Source: Nocardioides glacieisoli
GTDB taxonomy: Bacteria; Actinomycetota; Actinomycetes; Propionibacteriales; Nocardioidaceae
Assembly (NCBI RefSeq): GCF_004137245.1
Contig: NZ_SDWS01000005.1
Coordinates: 124,001 to 188,000, forward strand
Direction of reading: 5' to 3'
Length of the DNA: 64,000 bases
Positions 63,438 to 64,000 of the stretch are shown piece after piece. The notes under the pieces were generated by a model that had not been told where the DNA came from, did not search any database, and worked only from the letters and a program-made list of their open reading frames with translations. A program made the translations under genes and the position numbers. Positions within the stretch are counted from its first letter, which is position 1, and each line of letters opens with the position of its first letter.

Positions 63438-64000
63438 CCACCGCGACCGCCACGGTCTGGGACGACCTCGTCGGCCAGCGACCGACGATCGAGGTCCTCA
63501 AGCACGCCGCGTCCGGGGTCGGGATGACCCACGCCTGGCTGATCACCGGGCCGCCCGGATCGGGTCGCTCCAACGTCGCCCGCGCGTTCGCGACGGCGCT
63601 GCAGTGCGAACGACGTACGGGCTGTGGTGTGTGTGAGGCGTGCCGGCTCGGCATGAGCGGCTCCCACCCCGACATCACCTGGGTGAAGTCGGAGACGTCG
63701 GTGCTCTACGTCGACGACATGCGCGACCTCGTGATGTCGGCGGCGAAGTTCCCCGCGATCGGGCGGTGGCAGATCGTCGTCATCGAGGACGCCGACCGCC
63801 TCGGCACCCCGGAGAACCCGCGCACCGGCAACGCGCTGCTCAAGGCGATCGAGGAGCCGACGCCCAAGACGCTCTGGCTGCTGTGCGCGCCCACCGTGCA
63901 GGACGTGCTGCCGACCATCCGCTCGCGCTGCCGCACGCTGACCCTGGCGACGCCCGGCACCGAGGACGTCGCACGGTTCCTCGCCCGCAACGACGGGGTC
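63434..64000 (+). CDS. holB: DNA polymerase III delta' subunit, N-terminal part (runs off the window)
   Basis: The first 189 codons of the clamp-loader delta' subunit. The P-loop is GPPGSGRSN, with arginine in place of the lysine, as expected for the non-ATP-binding delta'. The zinc site is C-x5-C-x2-C-x2-C in CERRTGCGVCEAC, the DExx-like segment is VVIEDADRL, and the sensor motif is IRSRCR. A GTG start overlaps the tmk stop. It corresponds to Rv3644c. Confidence 0.95.
   Translation, partial: MTTATATVWDDLVGQRPTIEVLKHAASGVGMTHAWLITGPPGSGRSNVARAFATALQCERRTGCGVCEACRLGMSGSHPDITWVKSETSVLYVDDMRDLVMSAAKFPAIGRWQIVVIEDADRLGTPENPRTGNALLKAIEEPTPKTLWLLCAPTVQDVLPTIRSRCRTLTLATPGTEDVARFLARNDGV

Overview
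The window is chromosomal DNA from a very GC-rich actinobacterium. Codons almost always end in G or C, GTG starts are frequent, and start and stop codons often overlap as ATGA or GTGA. Gene content (alditol oxidase, App1-type phosphatase, a Tad locus beside an MrfA-type helicase, and topA-tmk-holB) fits Nocardioides or another Nocardioidaceae. The genus is an inference from gene content, not from a marker gene.

Layout. 1-2622: acetate module (start of acs, actP, DUF485 partner). 2832-9401: small enzymes (PAP2, epimerase, aldo-keto reductase, App1 phosphatase, alditol oxidase, GNAT, SRPBCC) and a cold-shock gene. 9584-15259: secreted trypsin-like protease, SDR, aldo-keto reductase, and a cyclic-nucleotide-binding histidine kinase with a response regulator fused to a thioredoxin-reductase-like flavoprotein. 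15350-19711: large secreted IPT/TIG protein, NYN-LOTUS nuclease-like protein, small membrane protein. 19745-22405: a SoxR cassette whose two flanking genes carry SoxR-type promoters of identical geometry; one of them, an SDR, has a premature TGA. 22408-26178: phospholipase D, MFS, HesB-like and VOC proteins. 26242-29982: a LytS/LytTR two-component system coupled by overlapping codons to a second DUF485-symporter pair.

30019-38559 is the most unusual stretch. Five paralogous secreted proteins with GGxGxD calcium-binding-type repeats lie on the minus strand in two runs, with a methyltransferase inside one run and a two-TM protein on the opposite strand between them. They have Sec-type signal peptides, and no type I exporter is present. 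38650-41636: a Fic-like protein with a degenerate active site, an AGE-family epimerase and a SerB-like HAD phosphatase.

41771-49156 is a Tad/Flp locus (TadZ-like, TadA, TadB, TadC, Flp-like, TadE-like, TadG-like) followed by the MrfA-type helicase. The order matches the Rv3660c-Rv3649 block of Mycobacterium tuberculosis. 49333-58877: STAS protein, H+-pyrophosphatase, a phosphotransferase, an OmpR-type two-component pair divergent from a small repeat-containing exported protein, a metallophosphoesterase and a methyltransferase. 59152-64000: topA, a membrane protein, tmk and the 5' part of holB, again in Rv3646c-Rv3644c order.

No rRNA, tRNA, CRISPR array, insertion sequence or prophage was recognised. 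Notable non-coding signals are eight strong hairpin terminators, a tandem pair of long inverted repeats after the App1 gene, the two SoxR promoters, and three pairs of DnaA-box-like TCCACAGG repeats spaced 27-28 bases apart.
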